Shown: positions 9,697-19,241, counted from the first letter of the stretch. The stretch: DNA of 64,000 nt from Bacteroidota bacterium (GCA_016707685.1 JADJHE010000008.1:83579-147578), one strand, 5' to 3'. Made by a program: numbers and translations. Notes: generated by a model not told the origin, from the letters alone.

Positions 9697-12600
9697 TTGA
9701 AGCAAATTAGTAAAATAATATCCCTTTTTCTTTTATTCACAAACATTTTTTTTGTGAATGCACAAACATTCGACTTTCGTAATTTCAATGTAGAAGATGG
9801 TTTGGCGCAGTCGCAAGTTTTGTCGATGTGCCAAGATCGTCATGGGAACATCTGGTTTGGAACAAATAGTGGAGGTGTAAGTAAGTATGATGGAAACAAG
9901 TTCACAAATTATACTGAAAACGATAGCCTTGTAAACAACGTTGTTTTTTCAATTGCCGAAATAAAAAATGGAAATATTCTTTTTGGTACCAATGGTGGCT
10001 TAAGTGTATTCAATGGGAAAACATTTAAAAATTATACCGACAAAACAGGCTTGCCACATAGTCGCGTATTTAAAATAATGCAAGATAACAATGGTACAGT
10101 TTGGCTGGGGACAAGCAAAGGTGTTTGCAATTATATAAATGGCAAAATAGTCCCGTTTACAATGGATACACTCTTATCCAAATCAAACATTTTTACTATT
10201 TATTGTGACCAATCAAATAACATTTGGTTTGGAACCATTGAAAATGGATTGATTAAATACAATGCAACTACTAAGCGTTTTTCTTATTTCACAAAAGAAA
10301 CAGGATTGAGAAATAATTTTGTTCGTTCAATAGGTGAAGATATTCAAGGGAACATATATGTGGGAACTGTTTCTGGTATAAATAAAATAAATGGACCTGG
10401 CGTGGTTCAAAAAGTAAATATTCCAGGAGAAGAAAATGTGGCATTCACTTCTATTATTTCCGATAACAAAAACAATTTATGGTTTGCTACGAACGAAGGA
10501 ATTTATAAATACAATGGTGTTGCACATCGTAAGTACAAGGATAAAAATGGCTTGGCAAGCAATAATTTATTGTGTGGTTTTAAAGACAGAGAAGGCAACT
10601 TTTGGTTTGGAACAGATGGCTTTGGCGTGTCAAAGTTTAGTTCTGAGGCATTTACATCCTACAGCGTAAAAGACAGCTTGCCCGGTGATTACATTTCAAC
10701 AATCTTTCAGGATAGCAAAAAGAATATATGGCTAGGCGTTAAAAATTTTGGAGTGGTTAAATTTCAGGATGGGAAGCACATCAATTATAAAATTGATGTA
10801 AAGCAATTAAAAAATTCATTGAAGGACAATCATGTTCAGGCAATTGCAGAAGACAAAAATGGAGTCATTTACTTTGGTACCAAAACAGGATTAAGTGTTT
10901 TTGATGGTGCCAATTTTAAAAATTACAATATTAAAGATGGTGTTTCGGACGATGATAATATTTATTCAATTATTATTGATAAGCAAAATCGCATTTGGAT
11001 TGGAACAGGAAATGGAGTACATAATTTTGTAAATGACAAATTTGTTCCAGTTGAAATTATTAATAAAGTAAAAACGGATAGAGGAAATTTACCAGTTTAT
11101 TCAATACTTGAAGATAGAAGTGGTAATATTTGGTTTGCTAGTGAGAATGGTGCAATCAAGTACAACGGAAAATCTGTTGAGCGTTATAATAAAGCAAATG
11201 GGTTAATTGATAAGCGTGTTACAACAATTGTTCAAGATAAAAAAGGTCACCTTTGGTTTGGAACGGATGAAGGTGTTTTCGAATATAATTATACTTCTTT
11301 TCAGCAAATTGGTGAAAATGAAGGCTTGGCTTCCAATAAAGTGTACTTGATGTTGCTTGATGGAAACAACCTTTGGGTTGGTACTAACAAAGGCTTAGAT
11401 AAAGTTGATTTGGATGTTTATTATTCAGCAAATAAATTTGAAATTAAACATTATGGAAAAGAAGAAGGCTTAAATGGTGTAGAATGTAATTCGAACTCTA
11501 CTTTTAAAGATGCAGATGGAAATTTGTGGTTTGGTACAATCAAAGGAACTACCGTTTATAATCCACGATTTGATAAAACGAACAGGGAAGAAGCCTTAAC
11601 GCGCATTACTGGTATTCGATTATTTTTCCAAAATGCAGAAGCAGACCTCGAAAAATATGCCGAATCAATCGATAGCATTAATCACTTGCCCTATAATTTA
11701 GTTTTACCATACGATAAAAATCACATTACATTTGATTTTATAGGTATTTGTATTACAAATCCTAACAAGGTAAAATATCAGTTTAAATTAGAAGGTGCTG
11801 ATGAAGATTGGTTTCCTCCTACCTCCAAAACAGAAGCAACTTATTCTTCACTACCTGCTGGTGAATATACATTCCATTTAAAAGCTATGAACAATGATGG
11901 TATTTGGAATTCAAAAGATGTAACATTTAAATTTACGATTTTACCTCCATGGTGGAAAACATGGTGGTTTTACACCATTGTTGGTTTAATTGCATTTGCT
12001 AGTGTTTATACATTCATCACCGTTCGAACACGCAACCTCCAAAAGGCAAAAATTGAATTGGAGCAGGAAGTTCAATTGCGTACACTTCAATTGCGTCAGG
12101 AGAAAGAAAAGGTTGAAGTTATTAATCAGGAAGTTGTTGCTCAAAAAGCGATTATTGAAGCAAAGAACAATGACATTACTGATAGTATTAAATACGCGAA
12201 AAATATACAAGAAGCATTGTTGCCACCATTGCAAAATTTACATAAAGAATTTAGTGATGCATTTGTATTGTATTTACCAAAGGACATTGTAAGTGGTGAT
12301 TTTTATTGGTTTGCAAAACGTAATAAAAAACGTTTTATTGCTTCTGTTGATTGTACAGGACATGGTGTTCCTGGGGCATTCATGAGTATTGTTGGAAATA
12401 CATTATTAAACGAGATTGTAACAGAAAAAAACATTACATCTCCTGCAGAAATTTTAAATGAGTTACATGTAGGTGTAAAAACAGCCTTAAAACAAAGTGG
12501 CGATAGCGAAAATGAAAGACGCGATGGTATGGACATTGCATTGTGTTCATTAAATGAAGAAGGCACTATGTTAGAGTATGCTGGTGCCAATCGTCCATTG

Positions 12601-12951
12601 TGGATGTTTAGAAAAACAAAAAATGGAGCAGAATCATTTGAAATGATTAAGGCAAATAAATTTCCGATTGGTGGTTTGGAAATGGAAAATGAAGTGAAGC
12701 GCACATTCACAAACCATGAAATTCCTGTTGAAAAAGGGGATTTAGTGTATATTTTTTCGGATGGTTATGCCGATCAGTTTGGCGGTGAAAAAGGGAAAAA
12801 ATTCATGGTGGGTAACATGCAAAAATTAGTAGCAGAAATCTACGAAAAGCCTATAAAAGAGCAAGAGCAATTATTATTGAAAAACTTTATTACTTGGAGA
12901 GGCGAACACGAACAAGTAGATGATGTATTGGTTATAGGGTTTAGAGTATAA
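9697..12951 (+). CDS. Periplasmic two-component propeller sensor with SpoIIE/PP2C phosphatase output
   Basis: A 1084-residue signalling protein. A signal peptide (MKQISKIISLFLLFTNIFF) precedes about a dozen reg_prop blades with the recurring GNIWFGT...G..KY-G pattern (residues about 40-610). A Y_Y_Y-like Ig domain follows (YQFKLEGADEDWF), then one membrane helix near residue 760, a coiled coil (EQEVQLRTLQLRQEKEKV) and a cytoplasmic PP2C/SpoIIE serine phosphatase domain. The acidic metal-binding segments SGDFYW, VDCTGHGVPGAFMS, GMDIALC and FSDGYADQFGG are intact. No histidine-kinase module is present, so the output is probably dephosphorylation of an anti-anti-sigma-type protein. The start is TTG; TATCTTTA at 9670-9677 is a plausible -7 box. 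Confidence 0.9.
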   Translation: MKQISKIISLFLLFTNIFFVNAQTFDFRNFNVEDGLAQSQVLSMCQDRHGNIWFGTNSGGVSKYDGNKFTNYTENDSLVNNVVFSIAEIKNGNILFGTNGGLSVFNGKTFKNYTDKTGLPHSRVFKIMQDNNGTVWLGTSKGVCNYINGKIVPFTMDTLLSKSNIFTIYCDQSNNIWFGTIENGLIKYNATTKRFSYFTKETGLRNNFVRSIGEDIQGNIYVGTVSGINKINGPGVVQKVNIPGEENVAFTSIISDNKNNLWFATNEGIYKYNGVAHRKYKDKNGLASNNLLCGFKDREGNFWFGTDGFGVSKFSSEAFTSYSVKDSLPGDYISTIFQDSKKNIWLGVKNFGVVKFQDGKHINYKIDVKQLKNSLKDNHVQAIAEDKNGVIYFGTKTGLSVFDGANFKNYNIKDGVSDDDNIYSIIIDKQNRIWIGTGNGVHNFVNDKFVPVEIINKVKTDRGNLPVYSILEDRSGNIWFASENGAIKYNGKSVERYNKANGLIDKRVTTIVQDKKGHLWFGTDEGVFEYNYTSFQQIGENEGLASNKVYLMLLDGNNLWVGTNKGLDKVDLDVYYSANKFEIKHYGKEEGLNGVECNSNSTFKDADGNLWFGTIKGTTVYNPRFDKTNREEALTRITGIRLFFQNAEADLEKYAESIDSINHLPYNLVLPYDKNHITFDFIGICITNPNKVKYQFKLEGADEDWFPPTSKTEATYSSLPAGEYTFHLKAMNNDGIWNSKDVTFKFTILPPWWKTWWFYTIVGLIAFASVYTFITVRTRNLQKAKIELEQEVQLRTLQLRQEKEKVEVINQEVVAQKAIIEAKNNDITDSIKYAKNIQEALLPPLQNLHKEFSDAFVLYLPKDIVSGDFYWFAKRNKKRFIASVDCTGHGVPGAFMSIVGNTLLNEIVTEKNITSPAEILNELHVGVKTALKQSGDSENERRDGMDIALCSLNEEGTMLEYAGANRPLWMFRKTKNGAESFEMIKANKFPIGGLEMENEVKRTFTNHEIPVEKGDLVYIFSDGYADQFGGEKGKKFMVGNMQKLVAEIYEKPIKEQEQLLLKNFITWRGEHEQVDDVLVIGFRV

Positions 12952-12968
12952 TGGAAAGATCAAAGAAT

Positions 12969-13001
12969 AAAAAAGCCGAGAAAAATTTTCTCGGCTTTTT
13001 T
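12969..13001. terminator. Bidirectional terminator between convergent genes
   Basis: AAAAAAGCCGAGAAAA and TTTTCTCGGCTTTTTT form a symmetrical stem usable in both directions, serving the phosphatase gene (+) and the dioxygenase gene (-). Confidence 0.85.
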
Positions 13002-13003
13002 AT

Positions 13004-13528
13004 TTATTTTATAATTGCGGGTGGTTCCATTTCGTGTCCACATTTTTTACAAGTTCGTAATTCTTTACTACCGTAAAAATATTCAAAGGTTTCTTGGAAT
13101 TGTGTCATGATGTTTGTTAACGAAAAATATTTTTCATACAACTTGTTGTTGCACTTTTCACAAAACCATAACAAGCCATCTTTTTCATCTGCTCTACGTT
13201 TACGCTCCATTACCAATCCAACTGTATTAGCTCCGCGTCCTGGACTATGGGGAACACGAGGCGGCAATAAAAAGATTTCACCTTCTTTAATTTGTACTGG
13301 AACAGCCTTGTCATCTTCTTGAATGACAACTGTAATATCTCCTTCTAATTGGTAAAAAAATTCTTCGCTTTCATTGTAGTGATAATCTTTACGTGAGTTG
13401 GGTCCACCAACTACCATTACAATAAATTCTGTGTCTTCGTAAACAACTTTATTGCTTACAGGTGGTTTTAAAAGATGACGATTATCGTCAATCCATTTTT
13501 TGAAATTAATAGGTCTAATTACTGACAT
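13004..13528 (-). CDS. nbaC: 3-hydroxyanthranilate 3,4-dioxygenase
   Basis: A 174-residue cupin dioxygenase that opens the 3-hydroxyanthranilate ring to aminocarboxymuconate semialdehyde, in the kynurenine route of tryptophan degradation or quinolinate/NAD synthesis. Iron ligands are visible in DYHYNESEEFFYQLEGD and PPRVPHSPGR. The C-terminus keeps the rubredoxin-like CEKC...CKKC metal site found in bacterial and fungal forms. It lies 7 nt downstream of the TonB receptor gene and is probably cotranscribed with it. No other kynurenine gene is in the window. Confidence 0.93.
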   Translation of the reverse strand: MSVIRPINFKKWIDDNRHLLKPPVSNKVVYEDTEFIVMVVGGPNSRKDYHYNESEEFFYQLEGDITVVIQEDDKAVPVQIKEGEIFLLPPRVPHSPGRGANTVGLVMERKRRADEKDGLLWFCEKCNNKLYEKYFSLTNIMTQFQETFEYFYGSKELRTCKKCGHEMEPPAIIK

Positions 13529-13535
13529 AATTTTA

Positions 13536-15857
13536 TTATAGTTTAACAGTTAATTGCATTGCAAATACACGAGGAGCTTGCATATCAGCAGGACGACTCA
13601 CATATTCACGATTAAATACATTATTTACGATAATCGAAATTTTAGCAACTTTATGAATTTGATAAGCAATGCGTCCGTCAAAAACAGCATCACCATTGTC
13701 GTGTTCTGAACGGTATTGTTTCATGCCAGGGAAAAAGTTTTTGTCTTCAAAAAAGGAATCCATGTTTTCCATAAAACTATTTGCACGCATACTAAATCCT
13801 AAACTTACTTTTTTGTACCCTAATTCTATATCTGCTTTTCCAGAATGACGGAATCGATACTTTAATAAGTTGTTCTTGGAAGTGTTTTTGGCAGTATCAA
13901 CAGTAATATCAAAATCGGTTTGGCGAGGATCAATGTATGTATACCCTAATAATGTTGTCATGCTAATTGGTCCAATGTTTCCTTGCCCCATTACCGAAAA
14001 ATCTACACCTAAAATTCGAGTATTTCCGATGTTTTGAGATTGAAATCCAATTCCCAAATCAGCAATTGTTTGGTAAGGAGGTTTGGGAGCAGCATACTGA
14101 CCAAATGTAAATTCCATCATGTTGGTATACTCTGTCCAGAAAGCAGCTACATCCACATATCCTTTCCATTCGCCAAGTCGTACCCCTTGTTTTACTCCAA
14201 TTTCGGCACTCCATCCAGTTTCTGGTGTTAGGTTTCTATTTGGATAGATTTCTAATCCGCTTGCACTCGTTCTAATGAATCGCTCCGCTACAGTTGGGAA
14301 TCTAAACCCTTGTCCGAACGAGGCGCGAATATAGGTTGCTTTAAGTGCTTGATAATTTAAACCGATACGTGTAATTGGTTTTACTTTCGATTGCTTTGCA
14401 AGTGGTTTCGATTTATCAAGAAGTAAATAAACATCTTCTTTTGTCTCAACTGTATCCGTTTTAAAATATTCTCCACGTAATCCCAGTGATACATTTAATT
14501 TATTGAAGAATTTTTTATCTAATTGAACATAAGCAGAAATATTGTTGCTGTAATGATTTCCATACATGTCACCCGATTTAACTTCGTTATAATTATACAC
14601 AGCACCAGTAGTCCAAACTAAATTATTCTTAAAACGTTTTTGGTATTGGTATTCGCTATAATATACATCACCGGTCGATTCTTGATTGGTGTTGTTTAAG
14701 TTTTTTGTTCTATAAAAACGAGTTCTTAATGTGTGCCTTCCGTCCTTTTTAGTATAGTACGTTATATAAGGATCTACATTTGTTCTGTAAGTGGTGTAGT
14801 GACTTAAATCGCCACCGGTTGGATATAAAGCCGAATCTGGACTCACCCAAATCAAAAATAATCCTCCTTTTGTTCGAATAGTATTTGCATTTACACCAAC
14901 AGACAAACCTTTTATTTTTTTGAAACGATAACGTAAGTTTACATTTGCACGATAACGTTGTTCTGTTTCTAATTTTTTATAACCATCATCGTTGTATAGA
15001 TTGGCACCAATAACTAAATCTAACTGTTTTACCTTTTGAGCATGGTAAATATTTGTTCCTGCATAGGTTGGGTTTCCATCTTGCCACCAAACAAGTTCGG
15101 TACGTTTTGGTTTATCATAAAATCCGCCATAAATATTTATTTTGGTTTCTGGTTCATCTTTAGCATATGCTGTTCTAAAGTTAATCACACCATTTAATGC
15201 CGAAGAACCAAACAATGCTGAAGAAGCACCTTTAATAACTTCTATTTGTTCGCAATTCTCAATTGGTAAAAAGCTCCATTTAACATCTCCTGCATCCGCA
15301 GTAAGCATGGGCATTTCATCTACCATTAGTAAAACACGACTACCTGCTCCATAGCTAAATCCACTTCCACCACGAATGTTTGCTTGTCCATCAATCACAT
15401 TTACACCAGGCACTTGATCCACTGCATTTTCGATTGTTTGAATGCTTTTGTTTTCAATTAGTTGTGGTTTTAGCACCTCCATCGAAACAGTTACATCACC
15501 TAATTTTTGTTCAAAACGTCCGGCAGATACAACCACTACATCCAACTGCTTAGAATCTTGTTCTAATAAAATATCAATTGTTAATGTGTCGTTTTCTTTT
15601 GCATCTATATTTTTGACGAATGTTTTGTAGCCAACTAGTTTATATTCTAGTTTATGTTTGCCAGCACTTGTGGTATAGAAATAACTTCCGTTAATATCGG
15701 TAGTTGTCCCGCTGGTGGCGTCCACAACTATAGAGGAGCCTACAATGGTTTCTTTTGTTTTTGAATCAGAAACCGTTCCTTTTATATATGCTGCTTGTTG
15801 CGAAAACAAGGAACCTATTGCATGAATAAAAAATAATGGAGTAAGTATTTTTTTCAT
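13536..15857 (-). CDS. TonB-dependent outer-membrane receptor
   Basis: A 773-residue receptor with a signal peptide (MKKILTPLFFIHAIGSLFSQ). A CarboxypepD_reg-like domain follows (AAYIKGTVSDSKTKETIVG, residues about 22-105), then a plug domain (ENAVDQVPGVNVIDGQANIRGG, IEVIKGASSALFGSSALNG), then a 22-strand-type barrel ending RVFAMQLTVKL. It should take up a ligand across the outer membrane with TonB energy. Substrate cannot be read from sequence; cotranscription with 3-hydroxyanthranilate dioxygenase is the only hint. The gene is divergent from dprA. Confidence 0.9.
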   Translation of the reverse strand: MKKILTPLFFIHAIGSLFSQQAAYIKGTVSDSKTKETIVGSSIVVDATSGTTTDINGSYFYTTSAGKHKLEYKLVGYKTFVKNIDAKENDTLTIDILLEQDSKQLDVVVVSAGRFEQKLGDVTVSMEVLKPQLIENKSIQTIENAVDQVPGVNVIDGQANIRGGSGFSYGAGSRVLLMVDEMPMLTADAGDVKWSFLPIENCEQIEVIKGASSALFGSSALNGVINFRTAYAKDEPETKINIYGGFYDKPKRTELVWWQDGNPTYAGTNIYHAQKVKQLDLVIGANLYNDDGYKKLETEQRYRANVNLRYRFKKIKGLSVGVNANTIRTKGGLFLIWVSPDSALYPTGGDLSHYTTYRTNVDPYITYYTKKDGRHTLRTRFYRTKNLNNTNQESTGDVYYSEYQYQKRFKNNLVWTTGAVYNYNEVKSGDMYGNHYSNNISAYVQLDKKFFNKLNVSLGLRGEYFKTDTVETKEDVYLLLDKSKPLAKQSKVKPITRIGLNYQALKATYIRASFGQGFRFPTVAERFIRTSASGLEIYPNRNLTPETGWSAEIGVKQGVRLGEWKGYVDVAAFWTEYTNMMEFTFGQYAAPKPPYQTIADLGIGFQSQNIGNTRILGVDFSVMGQGNIGPISMTTLLGYTYIDPRQTDFDITVDTAKNTSKNNLLKYRFRHSGKADIELGYKKVSLGFSMRANSFMENMDSFFEDKNFFPGMKQYRSEHDNGDAVFDGRIAYQIHKVAKISIIVNNVFNREYVSRPADMQAPRVFAMQLTVKL

Positions 15858-15878
15858 TTAAATAAATGTTCTTATTTA

Positions 15879-15886
15879 TACATTTG
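15879..15886 (+). promoter_or_regulatory. -7 box upstream of dprA
   Basis: TACATTTG matches TAnnTTTG, 46 nt before the dprA ATG and within the divergent TonB receptor/dprA spacer. Confidence 0.45.
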
Positions 15887-15932
15887 CTTTAACTATAGTG
15901 CAATGTAAAAAAAATTTTTCTTTTAAAAAAGT

Positions 15933-17033
15933 ATGTCTGATAGCTTAAAATATAAAATTGCCCTTTCTTTAATTCCAACCATTGGAGATGTTTTAGCAAA
16001 GCGACTTGTAGCCTATTGTGGAAGTGTGGAAGCTGTATTTAAAGAAAAAAAAGGAGCACTTGAAAAAATACCAGGAATAGGGACAGTGAATGCTGGTGCT
16101 GTAATAAACCAAACGGTTTTTAAACGTGCTGAGGAGGAGATTTTGTTTATAGAAAAAAACAATATCCAACCCGTTTTTTATTTAGATAAAGCGTATCCTA
16201 AACGATTAACGCATTGTGAGGATAGCCCCATTTTACTCTATTTTAAAGGGGATGCAGATTTTAATCAACAACACGTAATTAGTATTGTTGGTACGCGTGA
16301 AGCGACTGAATATGGAAAATCTATTTGCGAAAAATTGATTAAAGAGTTGGCCCATTTAAATCCATTAATTGTTAGTGGTTTGGCTTATGGAATAGATGTT
16401 TGTGCACACAAAGCTGCTTTAGACAATAATTTAAAAACAATTGGTGTTTTTGCACATGGATTGGATAAAATTTATCCTGCTGCACACCGTTCTATTGCAG
16501 AAAAAATGCTCGAAAATGGGGGGTTGTTAACTGATTTCATAAGCAAAACACAGCCTAACCCAGAATTTTTTCCAAGTCGAAATCGTATAGTTGCTGGTAT
16601 GGCAGACTGTACAATTGTAATTGAAAGTAAATTAGGTGGAGGATCATTAATTACTGCTGACATTGCAAATAGTTACAACAGAGATGTATTTGCTTTCCCT
16701 GGAAGAGTCAATGATCCAACTTCGGAAGGCTGTAATAGCATCATTAAACAAAATAAAGCTGCACTTGTTCAAAGTGCTGCTGATATAGAATATATCATGG
16801 GTTGGGAACAATCTAAAAAAGTAAAAAAATCAATTCAAAAACAATTGTTCCTTGAATTAAAACCCGAAGAAGAAGTTGTTGTAAAAGCTTTAAAAGCAAA
16901 TGAATCCACGAATATTGATGATTTGTGTTTTGCAACAAAAATGACAATGAGCAAGGTATCTACATTACTTTTAACACTAGAATTTTCGGGTGTTGTAAAG
17001 TCCTTGCCTGGTAAAATGTATAAACTGAATTAA
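15933..17033 (+). CDS. dprA: DNA-processing protein DprA
   Basis: A 366-residue cytoplasmic protein that loads RecA on incoming single-stranded DNA during natural transformation. It has a helical N-terminal SAM/HhH-like region (LEKIPGIGTVNAG). The extended Rossmann core carries SIVGTREATEYGK, SGLAYGIDVCAHKAAL, GVFAHGLDKIYPAAHR and FPSRNRIVAGMADCTIVIES. A C-terminal winged helix (residues about 305-366) is present. Length and motifs are normal and the reading frame is intact. Confidence 0.95.
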   Translation: MSDSLKYKIALSLIPTIGDVLAKRLVAYCGSVEAVFKEKKGALEKIPGIGTVNAGAVINQTVFKRAEEEILFIEKNNIQPVFYLDKAYPKRLTHCEDSPILLYFKGDADFNQQHVISIVGTREATEYGKSICEKLIKELAHLNPLIVSGLAYGIDVCAHKAALDNNLKTIGVFAHGLDKIYPAAHRSIAEKMLENGGLLTDFISKTQPNPEFFPSRNRIVAGMADCTIVIESKLGGGSLITADIANSYNRDVFAFPGRVNDPTSEGCNSIIKQNKAALVQSAADIEYIMGWEQSKKVKKSIQKQLFLELKPEEEVVVKALKANESTNIDDLCFATKMTMSKVSTLLLTLEFSGVVKSLPGKMYKLN

Positions 17034-17035
17034 AT

Positions 17036-17063
17036 AAAAAAAGCGGTTATTCAACCGCTTTTA
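17036..17063. terminator. Bidirectional terminator, dprA / coiled-coil gene
   Basis: AAAAGCGGTT and AACCGCTTTT flank a 4-nt loop. The stop codon of the minus-strand gene (17047-17049) sits at the base of the loop. Confidence 0.75.
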
Positions 17064-17718
17064 ATTTTGAGTTTATTGTTTCAACAACTTTTTTCTGAGC
17101 TTCAATTTCTGATTTTTTCTTTTCTTGCTCCGATTTGTTTTTGCTGATATCATTTTCTGCTTTTGTAATTTTTGTTCGGTAATCAATAATATCGCCTTCT
17201 AAGTTCTGTTTGTCTTTTACCAACGATTTTTGATCATCTTCCAATTTTTCCTGTGCTTTTTGAGCTGTCTTTAATTCTGCTTCAATTGCTTCTTTTGTAG
17301 CTTTTACAGCAAATTCTTTTACAATATCTTCAGCAATTTTAAATTGATCCTTGTGTTCGGCAGAATTTAAAAAAGCACCACCTAAATCAAATGCTACAAC
17401 AAATGTAATTTCTGCATCACCTTTTTTTCCAATCGCTTTTCCGTAAATATCGATGGTGTTATTTCCGCTAATTGATTTAATAGTTGCATTATCAATAAAA
17501 ATACCACCGTCTTTAGAAGAACGTTTTCCATCGTATTGTTTCATAAATGAACGGAACGACTCTTCTGCATCTGATGGGCTAACTCCATAAAGTGTAACAA
17601 CTAATGAATTATTGCTTCCGCCACCAATCGTTTCTTTTCCTTCTTTTACTTTTATTTTTTGCGCATAAGCACTAATTCCAATTGAAACAGCCAATGCTAG
17701 TGTAAATATTTTTTTCAT
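17047..17718 (-). CDS. Secreted protein with C-terminal coiled coil, function unknown
   Basis: 223 residues with a clear signal peptide (MKKIFTLALAVSIGISAYAQ). A globular region of about 115 residues (LVVTLYGVSPSDAEESFRSF, DIYGKAIGKKGDAEITFVVA) precedes an E/K/Q-rich coiled coil of about 80 residues (about 143-223). No catalytic motif or named family was recognised. The segment GVSPSDAEESFRSFMKQYDG is a candidate conserved core for a profile search. It is probably periplasmic. It is convergent with dprA and shares its terminator. Confidence 0.75.
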   Translation of the reverse strand: MKKIFTLALAVSIGISAYAQKIKVKEGKETIGGGSNNSLVVTLYGVSPSDAEESFRSFMKQYDGKRSSKDGGIFIDNATIKSISGNNTIDIYGKAIGKKGDAEITFVVAFDLGGAFLNSAEHKDQFKIAEDIVKEFAVKATKEAIEAELKTAQKAQEKLEDDQKSLVKDKQNLEGDIIDYRTKITKAENDISKNKSEQEKKKSEIEAQKKVVETINSKLKAVE

Positions 17719-17776
17719 AGTTCAAATTTTTATGATTGATGGTACAAGTTAAGCAAAAATTTAGCCAAAGCAATAA

Positions 17777-18352
17777 TTAATCGTCAATATCTGTTACACC
17801 ACCCGAAACAATAAATTTCATTACTTCGGCTGAAGAAGCATCTACAAGCGTAATGTGATCGGTTGGAACAATTAATAAATTACCAGAAATGGAATACGAT
17901 AAAGGAACATATACAGCAACGGTATCTTTACTAATGTTCAATTCTGACAAATCTTCTTTAGTAATAAATCCTAATTGCTGAATATTATTTTCTTTATTGA
18001 TGGTAATTAAAACGGGTTTGTTGAATCGTTTTTTACTACCTACAAAAGCCGACATAAAATCTTTAATTGATCCATATACGGTTTTAACAACCGGTGTTTG
18101 TTCTAAGGTGCTATCAAATAGCGAGAACAATGGTTGTAGGATGATAGAAGAACCTAGCAAACCCATTAAAAAGATAAGTACCACAGCAGTTGCCAAAATA
18201 ATTAAAGGGTCAATTCCTGGACTAACAATTGTTCCAAACATAGAAAACAAGGAACGCACCCAATCAAAAACCTTATAAATTACAATGGCTGTGATTCCAA
18301 CAGGAACAGTAATGATTAAACCTTGAATAAAATAACGGACAATTTTTGACAT
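17777..18352 (-). CDS. DUF502-family inner-membrane protein
   Basis: 191 residues from the ATG at 18352 (MSKIVRYFIQGLIITVPVG). Two hydrophobic membrane segments lie near residues 8-30 and 50-80. The conserved DUF502 features are present: the VPVGITAIVIYKVFDWVRS start, the TPVVKTVYGSIKDF segment and the soluble end with AVYVPLSYSISGNLLIVP. Molecular function of the family is not established. An in-frame TTG at 18370 overlaps a perfect -7 promoter box, so the ATG is preferred. Confidence 0.88.
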   Translation of the reverse strand: MSKIVRYFIQGLIITVPVGITAIVIYKVFDWVRSLFSMFGTIVSPGIDPLIILATAVVLIFLMGLLGSSIILQPLFSLFDSTLEQTPVVKTVYGSIKDFMSAFVGSKKRFNKPVLITINKENNIQQLGFITKEDLSELNISKDTVAVYVPLSYSISGNLLIVPTDHITLVDASSAEVMKFIVSGGVTDIDD

Positions 18353-18367
18353 GTTAAAAATTTTACG

Positions 18368-18375
18368 CAAAGTTA
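18368..18375 (-). promoter_or_regulatory. -7 box upstream of the DUF502 gene
   Basis: On the minus strand TAACTTTG matches TAnnTTTG exactly, 15 nt before the ATG at 18352. It decides the start of the gene. Confidence 0.6.
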
Positions 18376-18396
18376 CTTAATTGCAATATACACAGC

Positions 18397-18753
18397 TTAC
18401 AAATCTTTCAGCAGTTTTTTGTCTTTTTGCGTTAATCCACCAACCACCATATCATACGAATGATCAATCCATTCAAAAATTAATTTTTCGGGTACCGATC
18501 CATCTACTAAAATGGTATTCCAATGTTTTTTGTTCATGTGGTATCCTGGGATAACACAAGGATATTGTTCGCGAAGTTCAATAACCTTTTCAGGATCGCA
18601 TTTAACATTGAATTGCAATGATGGAGAATCTAAACCAGTAAGCAAAAAAACCTTTCCCATCACTTTATATACAAGTGTATCTGGACCAAAAGGCGTTGTT
18701 TCTTCTACTCCTTTTTTAGAAATACAATAATCTCTAAGTTCTTCAATGTTCAT
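18397..18753 (-). CDS. MmcQ/YjbR-family DNA-binding-like protein
   Basis: 118 residues with the family pattern: MNIEELRDYCISKKGVEETT, PFGPDTLVYKV(M)GKVF, LQFNVKCDPE, and the late GYHMNKKHWNTILVDGSVP segment that defines MmcQ/YjbR proteins (CyaY-like fold). Biochemical role is unproven. Its first 11 nt overlap the end of the Lrp-type regulator gene, so the two are translationally coupled. Confidence 0.88.
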   Translation of the reverse strand: MNIEELRDYCISKKGVEETTPFGPDTLVYKVMGKVFLLTGLDSPSLQFNVKCDPEKVIELREQYPCVIPGYHMNKKHWNTILVDGSVPEKLIFEWIDHSYDMVVGGLTQKDKKLLKDL

Positions 18754-19225
18754 TTTTATAATTCAGAGGTAAAACTTTTGAATCTTTTATTTTGGATAAA
18801 ATAACCATTGTTTGCATTTGCCCAATCTCCTCCATTTTACTTAGTTTTTGAGAGATTAATTCTTCAAATGCACGCATGTCTTTTAACATTACTGTAATTA
18901 CATAATCGGCATTACCAGTTACCTGATAACATTCCATAATTTCAGGGATTTTATTTATTTCCTTTTTGAAATTACTGATTGCATTTTCAATTTGACGTGT
19001 TAGTGTAATTTGGATGATTGCAGAAATGCCTATTCCAACCATTTCCGCATTTAATTGAGCGTGGTACCCTTTGATAAGTTTTAAGCGCTCTAATTTTTTT
19101 ACACGTTCCAGTGTTGGTGCTGGCGAAAGCCCAATTTCACTCGAAAGCTGAAGATTGGTAATCTTCGCATTTTCCTGCAGTGTACGCAATATTTTTAAAT
19201 CTATTTTATCTAGATTGATGTTCAT
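18743..19225 (-). CDS. Lrp/AsnC-family transcriptional regulator
   Basis: 160 residues. An N-terminal winged HTH (LDKIDLKILRTLQENAKITN, LSSEIGLSPAPTLERVKKLE) is followed by a RAM/ligand-binding domain (IMECYQVTGNADYVITVMLKD). It probably responds to an amino acid and may regulate its own operon or the divergent acyl-CoA carboxylase gene, which shares the 98-bp spacer. The partner metabolite is unknown. Confidence 0.92.
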   Translation of the reverse strand: MNINLDKIDLKILRTLQENAKITNLQLSSEIGLSPAPTLERVKKLERLKLIKGYHAQLNAEMVGIGISAIIQITLTRQIENAISNFKKEINKIPEIMECYQVTGNADYVITVMLKDMRAFEELISQKLSKMEEIGQMQTMVILSKIKDSKVLPLNYKNEH

Positions 19226-19241
19226 TTTTTGTGATTTTATT

